From Pseudomonadota bacterium (GTDB lineage: Bacteria; Pseudomonadota; Alphaproteobacteria; Rhodobacterales; Rhodobacteraceae): a DNA stretch of 18,067 bases. Below, one piece after another: positions 1 through 8,227 of this stretch; position 1 is the stretch's first letter, and the number at the start of each line of letters is the position of its first letter. The notes under the pieces are model-generated. The model saw nothing but the letters and a program-made list of their open reading frames with translations, made no database searches and was not told the DNA's origin. The DNA is taken from NCBI GenBank assembly GCA_022573605.1, contig JACZTQ010000031.1:1-18067 (forward strand), written 5' to 3'. A program made the position numbers and the translations under genes.

Positions 1-275
1 GGCTGGCCGAGCCGGTGATCGCGGTCGCTGGCGGGGTGGCGGCCAATCGCAGCCTGCGGGCCGGGCTGGCGGCCGTGGCGGCGGCCGAGGGCTTTCGCAT
101 GGTGGCGCCGCCGCTGGTGCTGTGCACCGACAACGCGGCGATGATCGCCTGGGCCGGGATCGAGCGGATCGCCGCCGGCCAGGCCGACGCGCCGGTGGTG
201 GCGCGGCCGCGCTGGCCGCTGGACCAGGCGGCGGCGCCGATGCTGGGCTCGGGCAAGAAGGGGGCGAAGGCGTGA
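1..275 (+). CDS. tsaD: tRNA N6-threonylcarbamoyladenosine synthase subunit TsaD, C-terminal part
   Basis: This is the last 90 codons of TsaD (Kae1/YgjD family), read in the frame whose first full codon is at position 3. TsaD transfers the threonylcarbamoyl group to A37 of ANN-decoding tRNAs, working with TsaB, TsaE and TsaC. The visible part contains the conserved [10 protein letters not shown] segment and the C-terminal metal/nucleotide-site segment [12 protein letters not shown], in which the Asp is a metal ligand in the family. The tail after IERIAAGQ is variable and basic (GKKGAKA). The start lies outside the window. The TGA stop at 273-275 overlaps the GTG start of gpsA by four bases, so the two genes are probably translationally coupled. 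Adjacent tsaD-gpsA is common in alphaproteobacteria. Confidence 0.95.
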   Translation, partial: LAEPVIAVAGGVAANRSLRAGLAAVAAAEGFRMVAPPLVLCTDNAAMIAWAGIERIAAGQADAPVVARPRWPLDQAAAPMLGSGKKGAKA

Positions 276-1171
276 GCGGGCCGGTCACGATTCTGGGTCA
301 AGGGGCCTGGGGCACGGCGCTGGGGCGGACGCTCGCCGACGCGGGCGCCGAGGTGCGGTTCTGGCGGCGCGGCGGACCGGCGGCGGTGCTGGAGGGCGCC
401 GGGATGGTGATCTCGGCGGTGCCGGCGCAGGCGACGCGCGACGTTCTGGGCGCGCTGGCGCCGGCGTTGCCGGACGGCGTGGCGCTGGTGCTGACCGCCA
501 AGGGGCTGGAGCGGGGCACGTTGAAGCTTCAGTCCGAGATCGCGGCGGAAGTGGCGCCGCGCCATCCGGTGGCGATCCTGACCGGGCCGAGTTTCGCCCG
601 CGACCTGACCGCCGGGCTGCCGACGGCGGTGACACTCGCGGTGGCCGATGCGGCTCTGGGGGAGGCGTTGCAGCGCCGCCTCGCGACGCGCTCGCTGCGT
701 CCCTATCTGACCGATGATGTCATCGGCGCCCAGATCGGCGGCGCGGTGAAGAACGTGATCGCGATTGCTTGCGGCGTGGCGATCGGGATCGGGCTGGGGG
801 AAAGTGCCCGGGCGGCGCTGATGACCCGGGGCTTCGCCGAGATGGTGCGCCTCGGCACCGCGCTGGGCGGCCGGGCGGAGACGCTGGGCGGGCTCTCCGG
901 GCTGGGCGATCTGGCGCTGACGGCGGCCTCGGAGCACTCGCGCAACTTCGCCTATGGGCTGGCGCTGGGGCGGGGCGTCCCGCTGGGCGAACTGGCCGCC
1001 GACGGGCGCACCTACGAGGGCGCGGCGACGGCCGGGCCGGTGGCGGCGATGGCCGCAAGGCTGGGCGTCGCGATGCCGGTCGCGGCGACGGTGGCGGCGC
1101 TGGTGGCGGGCGGGCTGGCGGTGCCCGAGGCGGTGGAAAAACTGTTCAACCGCCCGCTGCGGCGGGAGTGA
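272..1171 (+). CDS. gpsA: NAD(P)H-dependent glycerol-3-phosphate dehydrogenase, short form
   Basis: GpsA reduces dihydroxyacetone phosphate to sn-glycerol-3-phosphate for phospholipid synthesis in the cytoplasm. The GTG at 272, overlapping the tsaD stop (GTGA), puts the dinucleotide-binding glycine motif GQGAWG at residues 9-14. An upstream ATG in the same frame would add about 50 residues encoded inside tsaD and is not credible. Other family marks are TAKGLERG (75-82), GPSFA (105-109), the [13 protein letters not shown] segment with the probable catalytic Lys160, TRGFAEM, and [11 protein letters not shown]. The protein is 299 residues, against about 325-335 for typical GpsA. The loss is between the first two Rossmann strands: only about 17 residues separate FWRR (30-33) from the SAVP motif (48-51), where about 50 are usual. 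All catalytic segments remain, so it is probably functional. Confidence 0.93.
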   Translation: MSGPVTILGQGAWGTALGRTLADAGAEVRFWRRGGPAAVLEGAGMVISAVPAQATRDVLGALAPALPDGVALVLTAKGLERGTLKLQSEIAAEVAPRHPVAILTGPSFARDLTAGLPTAVTLAVADAALGEALQRRLATRSLRPYLTDDVIGAQIGGAVKNVIAIACGVAIGIGLGESARAALMTRGFAEMVRLGTALGGRAETLGGLSGLGDLALTAASEHSRNFAYGLALGRGVPLGELAADGRTYEGAATAGPVAAMAARLGVAMPVAATVAALVAGGLAVPEAVEKLFNRPLRRE

Positions 1172-1305
1172 CGGTGGAGAAACGGGGGGATGGCAGCGGA
1201 GGACAGGTGGCGGATATGGCCATGGCGGTGTCGGGCGGGTAGAAGATTGCGGGGATCGAGTGCGCCTGCGGCGCGCCACAGGGAAGCGAGAGGGAGCGAA
1301 CCATC

Positions 1306-1722
1306 ATGGCCTACTGGCTGTTGAAGTCGGAGCCGGGCACCTGGAGCTGGGACGACCAGGTCGCCAGGGGCGATGCGGGCGAGGAGTGGGACGGGGTGCG
1401 CAACTACCAGGCCCGCAACAACATGCGGGCGATGAAGCTGGGGGATCTCGGCTTCTTCTACCACTCGGTGAAGGAGAAGCGGATCGTCGGCGTGGTCGAG
1501 ATCTGCGCCGTGGCGCACCCGGACAGCACCACCGACGATGCGCGCTGGGAATGCGTCGACGTGAAGGCGGTGGGGCCGTTTCCGCGCCCGGTGAGCCTGG
1601 CCGAGATCAGGGACGAGCCACGGCTCGCGGAGCTGGCGCTGGTGCGTCAGTCGCGCCTCTCGGTGGTGCCGGTGAGCGACGTGGAGTGGCGGCTGATCTG
1701 CGAGATGGGCGGGTATCAGTGA
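1306..1722 (+). CDS. EVE domain-containing protein (THYN1-like)
   Basis: This 138-residue protein is essentially a single EVE domain, a PUA/YTH-like fold that in characterised relatives reads modified bases in nucleic acids. Hallmarks are the N-terminal YWLLKSEP (3-10), the WDGVRNYQARNNMR block (28-41), KLGDLGFFYHS (44-54) and the central VVEICAVAHPD. ATG 1306 is preceded by a purine-rich ribosome binding site (AGAGGGA, about 1290-1296). The gene is 134 bases downstream of gpsA. tsaD-gpsA-(yciI)-EVE is a recurring cluster in alphaproteobacteria, but I found no yciI in the gap. The precise ligand of this subgroup is not known to me. An RNA- or tRNA-related role is only suggested by proximity to tsaD. 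Confidence 0.9.
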   Translation: MAYWLLKSEPGTWSWDDQVARGDAGEEWDGVRNYQARNNMRAMKLGDLGFFYHSVKEKRIVGVVEICAVAHPDSTTDDARWECVDVKAVGPFPRPVSLAEIRDEPRLAELALVRQSRLSVVPVSDVEWRLICEMGGYQ

Positions 1723-1733
1723 TCCTTGGTATA
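1721..1733 (+). repeat. Copy 1 of the GATCCTTGGTAT interspersed repeat
   Basis: GATCCTTGGTATA begins on the second base of the EVE gene stop codon (TGA 1720-1722). The 12-base core GATCCTTGGTAT recurs at 10522-10533 in the same orientation and at 15299-15310 inverted. Function unknown. Confidence 0.55.
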
Positions 1734-1748
1734 AGACCCGGAGGGTTC

Positions 1749-1842
1749 GTCATCGCACGGCCCCCGATCAGGTCGGGGGCAGGCTTTGGCCGGGCGATCT
1801 CTCGACGTCCCGAGAGATGCCCCGGTCAAGCCGTGGCATGAC
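1749..1842. repeat. Multi-hairpin intergenic palindromic repeat (family A, copy 1)
   Basis: An outer inverted repeat pairs 1749-1761 with 1830-1842 (11 of 13 positions). It encloses two perfect 8-bp hairpins: GCCCCCGA 1760-1767 with 1773-1780, and ATCTCTCG 1797-1804 with 1811-1818. The right end, 1819-1842, matches 9004-9027 at 21 of 24 positions, so it belongs to the same family as the element at 8945-9027. It lies between convergent genes (EVE and the DUF1489 gene) and could also act as a bidirectional terminator. No T-run is present. Confidence 0.75.
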
Positions 1843-1846
1843 GGGA

Positions 1847-2308
1847 TTACCCGCCCAGCACGCCGAATTTGGTCAGCGCCTCGCGCAGCCCCGGCGGCAG
1901 GCCGGGGTCGTCGCCGGGGGCGGCGCCGATGTCGGGGGGGGCATCCGCTGCGGCGAAGTAGCGCCAGCCCTGGAAGGCGCGGCGCGGGCGCGGCAGGGTC
2001 GGGATCAGGGCCGGCTCGAAGACGATGGCGCAGCGGCGGATGCCGTCCTCGCCGGTCACCGGCTCCAGCGCGGCGATGCGCTGGCGCACCCGGATCACGC
2101 CGCGAATCACCCAGTAGAGGGAGCCGCCCCTGAGCAGCTCGTCGGCCTGGCGCGGCCACATCCGGGTGACGTGGCGCGGGCGCGGGTCGAGCCCGGCGGC
2201 GAGGCGCTCGGCGCTGCGCCCGGATTGCCAATGAGCCAAGTCGTCGACCGTGTCGGTGCCGACGCAGAGCTTGACCAGGTGCAGGGTCGGTGGAGCCGGG
2301 TCGGGCAT
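1847..2308 (-). CDS. DUF1489 family protein
   Basis: This 153-residue protein matches the alphaproteobacterial DUF1489 family along its whole length. It has the N-terminal LHLVKLCVGTDTVDDLAHWQ, then RHVTRMWPRQADELLRGGS, the aromatic SLYWVIRGVIRVRQRI, a CAIVFEPALI strand, and PRRAFQGWRYFAAADAPPDI near the end. No function is established for the family and no catalytic motif is evident. It has no signal peptide or membrane segment, so it is probably cytosolic. The start at 2308 has a plausible AAGGAA ribosome binding site about seven bases upstream. It follows dapB on the same strand, separated by 77 bases that contain a strong GC hairpin, so co-transcription is possible but uncertain. Confidence 0.88.
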   Translation of the reverse strand: MPDPAPPTLHLVKLCVGTDTVDDLAHWQSGRSAERLAAGLDPRPRHVTRMWPRQADELLRGGSLYWVIRGVIRVRQRIAALEPVTGEDGIRRCAIVFEPALIPTLPRPRRAFQGWRYFAAADAPPDIGAAPGDDPGLPPGLREALTKFGVLGG

Positions 2309-2351
2309 CGGTGTTCCTTGTTTCCGGGGGTCGGCACGGCCCCCTCCCCAA

Positions 2352-2374
2352 CCCTCCCCCCGGCGGGGGGAGGG
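2352..2374. repeat. C-run/G-run palindrome between dapB and the DUF1489 gene
   Basis: CCCTCCCCCC (2352-2361), a three-base loop GGC, and GGGGGGAGGG (2365-2374) form a perfect 10-bp stem. It begins 11 bases after the dapB stop in the direction of transcription. It may terminate or stabilise the dapB transcript, or be one copy of a genome-wide palindromic repeat. No U-tract follows on the minus strand, so it is not a classical intrinsic terminator. Confidence 0.6.
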
Positions 2375-2385
2375 GGCAGGTTGCG

Positions 2386-3219
2386 TCAGCCGAGGCCGAG
2401 CACGTCGATCATGCTGTATTCGCCGGGTTTGCGGCTCCGCCCCCAGAGCGCCGCCTTGAGCGCGCCGCGGGCGAAGATCATCCGGTCGGTGGCGATGTGG
2501 CGCAGCACGATGCGCTCGCCCAGGCCGGCGAAGATCACCTCGTGCTCGCCGACCACGTCGCCGCCGCGCAGGGCGGCGAAACCGATATCGCCGCGCTTGC
2601 GCGCCCCGGTGTGGCCGTCGCGGCCCCGGTCGGCGACCTCCGACAGCTCCACCCCGCGCGCCGCGGCCGCCGCCTGGCCCAGCATCAGGGCGGTGCCGGA
2701 GGGGGCGTCGACCTTGTGGTGGTGGTGCATCTCGACGATCTCGATGTCGAAATCCGCATCCAGCGCCTCGGCCACCCTGGCCGTCAGCACGGTCAGCAGG
2801 TTGACCCCGAGCGACATGTTGCCGGCCCGGATCACGGTGGCGTGGCGGGCGGCGGCGGCGATCCGCGCCAGGTCCTCGCCGTCCAGCCCGGTGGTGCCGA
2901 TGACATGCACCAGGCGCGCCTGGGCGGCGATATCGGCGTGCGCCACGGTGGCCGCGGGGGTGGTGAAGTCGAGCACCGCGCGGACTCCGGCGAAGACCTC
3001 CAGCGGGTCCTCGGAGACGGTTATGCCGCTGGCCTGGCCGCCCATCGCCTCGCCCAGATCGCGGCCGATCCAGGGGTGGCCGGGGCGCTCGGTGGCGCCG
3101 GCCAGCACCGCCCCCCCCTGACCCATGTCGTCACGCTCGGCGATGGCGGCCACCAGCATCTGGCCCATGCGGCCCGAGACCCCGGTGACGGCGATGGTGA
3201 GCGGGTTCTGGTCGGTCAT
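2386..3219 (-). CDS. dapB: 4-hydroxy-tetrahydrodipicolinate reductase
   Basis: DapB carries out the NAD(P)H-dependent reduction step of the diaminopimelate/lysine pathway. The 277-residue product shows the Rossmann motif GVSGRMGQ (13-20), the nicotinamide-site segment DFTTPA (84-89), IGTTG (107-111), NMSLGVNLL (134-142) and the signature [15 protein letters not shown] (163-177). In that signature His165 and Lys169 correspond to the E. coli catalytic His159 and Lys163. The C-terminal half has the usual [18 protein letters not shown] tetramerisation and substrate region. ATG 3219 has a good ribosome binding site (AGGGGAGAG, 3225-3233). Its own promoter appears to lie at 3282-3310, so it should not depend on the toxin-antitoxin genes upstream. 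Confidence 0.97.
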   Translation of the reverse strand: MTDQNPLTIAVTGVSGRMGQMLVAAIAERDDMGQGGAVLAGATERPGHPWIGRDLGEAMGGQASGITVSEDPLEVFAGVRAVLDFTTPAATVAHADIAAQARLVHVIGTTGLDGEDLARIAAAARHATVIRAGNMSLGVNLLTVLTARVAEALDADFDIEIVEMHHHHKVDAPSGTALMLGQAAAAARGVELSEVADRGRDGHTGARKRGDIGFAALRGGDVVGEHEVIFAGLGERIVLRHIATDRMIFARGALKAALWGRSRKPGEYSMIDVLGLG

Positions 3220-3239
3220 GTCGTCTCTCCCCTGGATCA

Positions 3240-3258
3240 GGGACTGACTAGCAGTCCC
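3240..3258 (-). promoter_or_regulatory. Hairpin in the predicted dapB leader
   Basis: GGGACTG (3240-3246), five bases, then CAGTCCC (3252-3258) form a perfect 7-bp stem. It lies just upstream of the dapB ribosome binding site (3225-3233) and inside the leader predicted from the promoter at 3282-3310. It could affect translation or be an operator. No known riboswitch was recognised. Confidence 0.4.
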
Positions 3259-3281
3259 GGCGGGGCGGGAAAAGGGCGGGT

Positions 3282-3310
3282 ATTCGGCTTCGGCAATTGA
3301 TCGCTGTCAA
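3282..3310 (-). promoter_or_regulatory. Candidate housekeeping promoter of dapB
   Basis: On the minus strand there is a perfect TTGACA -35 box (3305-3310), 17 bases, then CCGAAT (3282-3287) as a weak -10. It lies between the toxin stop (3354) and dapB, pointing at dapB. The predicted leader is about 55 bases. Confidence 0.5.
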
Positions 3311-3353
3311 GGCGCGGCGCGGCTTCGGCAGGTGCGCCGCAATTCCCTAAAGC

Positions 3354-3632
3354 CTATGGCGAGGCCTCACCAAGGTTCCAGATGATGGACACATCGTCGG
3401 TGATTTCGATGAGCACTCTGACATTGATCTTCGCATAAACCTTGGCAATGAAAAATTTTCGATCTGGCCACGCATGACATCTCTCGAGGCCCAAAGTAGT
3501 TGGGTCGCGTGTTAACATGTACCTGAGCATACTGGTGAGCTGATTTTCCGGAAACTCCAAACCGAGGCGTATAGACAGCCGATTCAAGCCCGCCATCGCA
3601 ATTTCGGAGAACTTAACCCGGTAATTCGCCAT
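3354..3632 (-). CDS. Small RelE/ParE-like protein, probable toxin of a Panacea-type toxin-antitoxin pair
   Basis: The 92-residue product starts at ATG 3632-3630, which shares one base with the TGA of the preceding gene (TGATG, translational coupling). An in-frame upstream ATG would add 15 residues inside the antitoxin gene. The layout looks like the small RelE/ParE fold: a first strand (NYRVKFSEIAM, 3-13), a helical middle, and strands RKFFIAKVYAKI (58-69), VRVLIEITD (71-79) and VSIIWNL (81-87). There are Arg and Lys residues at 51, 58, 59 and 68. I cannot assign RelE catalytic residues with confidence, and the length and pattern are the main support. The stop is TAG at 3354. Base composition is clearly less GC-rich than the flanking dapB and dnaJ. 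A ParE-like gyrase poison, an mRNA interferase or an uncharacterised PanT-type toxin are all possible. Confidence 0.6.
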   Translation of the reverse strand: MANYRVKFSEIAMAGLNRLSIRLGLEFPENQLTSMLRYMLTRDPTTLGLERCHAWPDRKFFIAKVYAKINVRVLIEITDDVSIIWNLGEASP

Positions 3633-4189
3633 CAATTCGCGCTCTGCAATACCCTCTCGGTCTCCTGCCGAGCCCACTCGCGATCATCATCCGTGATCTC
3701 AGTGGGAACGAAGGAGTAAGCCATGAAATAGGGAATGGACTCCCCCATCTCCGCCAGACGCCATGCCTCGTTGTGGCTCAGCTCCGAAATCTCCCTCGCC
3801 GTCCGTGCGCACACAAAATCGATTACGTCGTCGAGTAGCTTGATCTCTTCAGCGGGGAGGGCGGACTGGTTCAACGATTTCTGCGCGATGAAATCCTGTT
3901 TCGGATACCCGTGATACGACCGCTCGCTGACCTGAACTCTTCCGTCCTGTTCAAGTTCTCTCAGCGCGGACTGAAGATGCCGTGCCGTCGGGCCAAACTT
4001 CTGTTTGATATAATTTTCGCCTGTCAACGGTTTTCCGAAGGCAAGAAAACAATGCATGTCTGCAAAATACAGAATCTTGTGCAACTTCACACGCCCAAGT
4101 TCCTCGGGTCGGCATGACCCGGCGATATAGTGCACGACATCGAGAAACTTGTTCCGGTCGAACTGGAAGCCTTCATCCATGATGGTCAT
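3632..4189 (-). CDS. Panacea/SocA-type (DUF4065) antitoxin domain protein
   Basis: The 185-residue protein carries the Panacea (formerly DUF4065, SocA) domain. It has an N-terminal helix FDRNKFLDVVHYIAG (10-24), the signature VKLHKILYFADM (34-45), then the GKPLTGENYIKQKFGPTAR block (52-70). The remainder resembles the Panacea C-terminal helical part (EISELSHNEAWRLAEMGESI). Panacea proteins are known antitoxins that neutralise many unrelated toxins. In Caulobacter, SocA also delivers SocB to ClpXP. Here it is first in a two-gene unit and its stop overlaps the next ATG. The start is either ATG 4189 or ATG 4180 (M4). Neither has a strong Shine-Dalgarno sequence, and a 13-bp tandem duplication covers this point. 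The gene is AT-richer than its neighbours, which suggests horizontal acquisition. Confidence 0.85.
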   Translation of the reverse strand: MTIMDEGFQFDRNKFLDVVHYIAGSCRPEELGRVKLHKILYFADMHCFLAFGKPLTGENYIKQKFGPTARHLQSALRELEQDGRVQVSERSYHGYPKQDFIAQKSLNQSALPAEEIKLLDDVIDFVCARTAREISELSHNEAWRLAEMGESIPYFMAYSFVPTEITDDDREWARQETERVLQSAN

Positions 4190-4206
4190 CTCGGATGGTC
4201 ATCTCG
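4181..4206 (-). repeat. Perfect 13-bp tandem duplication at the antitoxin start
   Basis: GATGGTCATCTCG occurs at 4181-4193 and again, without a gap, at 4194-4206. On the coding strand this is two copies of CGAGATGACCATC immediately before ATGGATGAAGG. Each copy contains an ATG, but the copies are 13 bases apart. The distal ATG is therefore out of frame and only the proximal one (4189) reads into the antitoxin. It could be an operator for self-repression or a simple duplication. Confidence 0.8.
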
Positions 4207-4256
4207 CTGTTTCGCATCAATAGTGACAGGAACGAACCAGAAACACAAGGTAATTT

Positions 4257-5414
4257 TCACCCGGTCATGCTGTCCCAGAAGCTCTTGACCTTGGCGAAGA
4301 AGTTCTGGCTCTGCGGGCTGTTGTCGGCGTTCTGCTGCTCGAATTCGCGCAACAGCTCCTTCTGGCGCAAGGTCAGGTTGACCGGGGTCTCGACCATCAG
4401 CTCGATAAAGAGATCGCCCTGCTGGCCCGGGCGCTGCAACGCCGGCATGCCCTTGGCGCGCAGGCGGAGCTGCTTGCCGGTCTGGACCCCCGACGGCACC
4501 TTGACCCGGGTGCGGCCGCCGTCCAGCAGCGGCGCCTCGATCTCGCCGCCGAGCGTCGCGGTGGTCATCGGCACCGGGATGCGGCAGTGCAGGTTCAGGC
4601 CGTCGCGCTGGAAGATCTCGTGCTCGGCGACGTTGATGAAAATGTAGAGATCGCCCTGCGGGCCGCCCCGGGCCCCGGCCTCGCCCTCGCCGCCGAGCCG
4701 GATCCGGGTGCCGGTCTCGACGCCGGGCGGGATCGAGACGTTAAGCGCCCGGTCCTTGCGCACCGAGCCTTGGCCGCCGCAGGCGGTGCAGGGGTTCTTG
4801 ATGATCTGGCCCCGGCCCGAGCAGGTCGGGCAGGTGCGCTCGATGGTGAAGAAGCCTTGCTGGGCCCGCACCTTGCCGTGGCCGGCGCAAGTCGGGCAGC
4901 TCTGCGGCCGGGCGCCGCCCTCGGCGCCGCTGCCGGCGCAGGCGCCGCATTTGACCGAGCCGGGCACCGAGATCGTGGCCTGCTTGCCGGCGAAGGCGTC
5001 CTCGAGCGTGACGCGCAGGTTGTAGCGCAGGTCGGCGCCGCGGCTGGCGCGACCGCGTCCGCGCCCGCCGCGGCCGCGTCCGCCGCCCATGAAATCGCCG
5101 AACAGGTCCTCGAACACGTCCGAGAAGGCGCTGGAGAAGTCCGCCCCCTGGGCGCCGTGCGGGCCACGCGGCCCGCCCCCCACGCCACCCTCGAAGGCGG
5201 CGTGACCGAACTGGTCGTAGGCGGCCTTCTTCTCGGTATTCTTGAGGATGTCGTGGGCCTCGTTGACCTCCTTGAACAGGTCCTCGGACTCGGGGTTGTC
5301 CTTGTTGCGGTCGGGATGCAGGGCCCTGGCCTTCTGGCGGTAGGCCTTCTTGATCTCGTCGCCGGAGGCGCCGCGAGAAACCCCGAGCACGTCGTAGAAA
5401 TCACGCTTCGCCAT
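4257..5414 (-). CDS. dnaJ: Chaperone protein DnaJ (Hsp40)
   Basis: DnaJ stimulates DnaK ATP hydrolysis and hands over unfolded clients. The 385-residue type I protein has a J domain with HPD at 33-35, followed by a Gly/Phe-rich linker with an Arg/Gly stretch ([15 protein letters not shown]). Next comes the zinc domain with four CxxCxGxG repeats ([32 protein letters not shown]), then the two client-binding beta domains and a C-terminal dimerisation segment. The N-terminus [12 protein letters not shown] is standard, so ATG 5414 is used even though no clear ribosome binding site precedes it. It lies downstream of dnaK on the same strand, 292 bases away, with a probable hairpin terminator or attenuator and a 12-bp tandem repeat in the gap. 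Confidence 0.98.
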   Translation of the reverse strand: MAKRDFYDVLGVSRGASGDEIKKAYRQKARALHPDRNKDNPESEDLFKEVNEAHDILKNTEKKAAYDQFGHAAFEGGVGGGPRGPHGAQGADFSSAFSDVFEDLFGDFMGGGRGRGGRGRGRASRGADLRYNLRVTLEDAFAGKQATISVPGSVKCGACAGSGAEGGARPQSCPTCAGHGKVRAQQGFFTIERTCPTCSGRGQIIKNPCTACGGQGSVRKDRALNVSIPPGVETGTRIRLGGEGEAGARGGPQGDLYIFINVAEHEIFQRDGLNLHCRIPVPMTTATLGGEIEAPLLDGGRTRVKVPSGVQTGKQLRLRAKGMPALQRPGQQGDLFIELMVETPVNLTLRQKELLREFEQQNADNSPQSQNFFAKVKSFWDSMTG

Positions 5415-5572
5415 GGAACACGCCCAAATCCGCCGCTGCCGAGGCCGCCGTGTCTTCGCTCCGCCCCGGTTTCAGCGCGGGTGCGGGCGCGGTCCGGAGC
5501 ACGCCGGGTCTCATTCGTTGTGGCCCGGCATAACCTGTCGGGCGCGCCAGCGCCAGAACCCGAATGCCCCCC

Positions 5573-5608
5573 CGAACAACGGCGCGAACAACGGCGCGAA
5601 CAACGGTG
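5573..5608. repeat. 12-bp tandem repeat (3 copies) in the dnaK-dnaJ spacer
   Basis: CGAACAACGGCG is repeated at 5573-5584 and 5585-5596, with a third copy CGAACAACGGTG at 5597-5608. The 292-base spacer (5415-5706) holds no convincing gene. A 100-codon minus-strand frame runs across it (translating the repeat as RTVVRAVVRAVV) but lacks protein-like features. Confidence 0.85.
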
Positions 5609-5639
5609 CGAGGGGCGGGCTTTCGGGACAAACGCGCAA

Positions 5640-5659
5640 GGGCGCCGCGAACGGCGCCC
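5640..5659 (-). terminator. Hairpin downstream of dnaK
   Basis: GGGCGCC (5640-5646), a six-base loop, then GGCGCCC (5653-5659) form a perfect 7-bp stem about 50 bases after the dnaK stop on the minus strand. It is followed on that strand by TTGCGCGTTTGT, a poor U-tract. It is probably a partial terminator or processing site that lowers dnaJ expression relative to dnaK. Confidence 0.5.
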
Positions 5660-5706
5660 CAGGGTCCGGTGATGGCCTCGCCCGATGTCGGATGGGGAGC
5701 CACCGG

Positions 5707-7632
<1,926 letters not shown>

Positions 7633-7733
7633 TATTTCAGTTTCCCTCTTCTGGCGATCGGCGCCCGGGTCCGAAAACGGCCCCCTGGCTGCCATCCCGT
7701 GCTCATATCGGTTAGGCTCTGGTCCCGGCGGCT

Positions 7734-7762
7734 ATATAGGCAGGGCGGCGAGGGGCCGCAAC
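7734..7762 (-). promoter_or_regulatory. Candidate RpoH (sigma-32) promoter of dnaK
   Basis: On the minus strand, GTTG (7759-7762), 18 bases, then CCTATAT (7734-7740). This fits the alphaproteobacterial heat-shock consensus CTTG-N17/18-CYTATNT, with one mismatch in the -35. Predicted start is near 7726, giving a leader of about 90 bases before dnaK. No CIRCE inverted repeat was found here or upstream of hrcA. Confidence 0.6.
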
Positions 7763-7821
7763 ACTGGGCGGCAAGAAAGATACACCCTGTGACCGGGGGG
7801 TGTTCGAACGGGGCGTGCGGC

Positions 7822-7920
7822 ATGGCATCACGGAGCGAGCGCGATATCGCGGGTTTCCGCATCCTGCCGGGGTTTCTCGCCCGGGAGGCGCAGCCGGCCA
7901 TGGCCGGGGCGGTGCGCGAG
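7822..7920 (+). pseudogene. Decayed 5' fragment of a second alkB-like gene
   Basis: The 33 codons from ATG 7822 translate to a protein that aligns without gaps to the first 33 residues of the intact AlkB at 8282. Twenty of 33 residues are identical, including GFR-LPGFLAR-AQ around residues 11-24. After codon 33 the similarity stops abruptly and the frame runs into unrelated GC-rich sequence without the HxD or Arg motifs. This is best read as a relic of a tandem duplication or an older allele, located between dnaK and the intact copy. The divergence shows that it is not recent. Confidence 0.7.
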
Positions 7921-8086
7921 CGACCCGGATTGCTCGAGAGATGGACACCACCGCACCCCTCGCCGCGCGTGCCGCCAGCGAGGCGCGGCGTCTCTTCTCC
8001 GTTTACGACCAAGGCCGCCGGCCGATCACCAAGGCGGAGACGGTCCGGCGCTCGAACGCGCGAGGATCGGGTTCGCCGCCTTCAGT
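7921..8086. other. Unexplained stretch between the alkB relic and the mini-lipoprotein gene
   Basis: A plus-strand frame from ATG 7942 could encode 49 residues (beginning MDTTAPLAARAASEARRLFS, TAG stop near 8088). It has no ribosome binding site and no family I recognise. It may be the remains of a gene disrupted together with the alkB relic. Nothing else was seen here. Confidence 0.3.
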
Positions 8087-8179
8087 TTAGTAGCCGCTGC
8101 CGCCATGTCTGCAGGCTGCGAGCAAGAGCGGCAGGACGAACGCAGGCAGCATCCGGTACAGCTTTGAGATATACAGCAT
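8087..8179 (-). CDS. 30-residue predicted lipoprotein
   Basis: This short minus-strand frame starts at ATG 8179 and ends at TAA 8087. It encodes MLYISKLYRMLPAFVLPLLL followed by AACRHGGSGY. The first part is a signal peptide with Lys and Arg early and a hydrophobic core. LLAAC is a good lipobox, so the mature form would be Cys plus seven residues (RHGGSGY). A strong Shine-Dalgarno sequence GGGAGGT (8186-8192) sits six bases before the ATG, and a near-consensus promoter lies at 8228-8256. The gene is divergent from alkB. Entericidin-like or LptM-like small lipoproteins and lysis peptides are analogies by size only. The plus strand in this interval also shows a cysteine box, but without a start or ribosome binding site. 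Confidence 0.65.
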   Translation of the reverse strand: MLYISKLYRMLPAFVLPLLLAACRHGGSGY

Positions 8180-8227
8180 GGCTTTACCTCCCGAGTTTCT
8201 GCGTGGTCTTTCGACCCTAGGGTTTGA

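Noticed and set aside
122..271. Upstream extension of GpsA from ATG 122
   Set aside because: It would lie inside tsaD in another frame and read Arg/Gly-rich nonsense before the glycine motif.
1172..1305. Possible yciI remnant between gpsA and the EVE gene
   Set aside because: A YciI gene often sits here in relatives, but the 134 bases are too few and show no YciI-like peptide in any frame.
5573..5608. CRISPR-like array
   Set aside because: The 12-bp units are contiguous with no spacers, so this is a simple tandem repeat.
5401..5703. 100-codon minus-strand frame across the dnaK-dnaJ gap
   Set aside because: It overlaps the dnaJ start, is made of Arg/Ala/Pro-rich sequence and the 12-bp repeat, and has no ribosome binding site or family.
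7633..7695. 21-residue extension of DnaK from ATG 7695
   Set aside because: The standard DnaK N-terminus and a good ribosome binding site support ATG 7632. The extension lies in the predicted leader.
8048..8166. Plus-strand frame with a cysteine box (AAMSAGC) opposite the mini-lipoprotein
   Set aside because: No start codon upstream of the hydrophobic part and no ribosome binding site. It appears as the complement of the minus-strand signal peptide.
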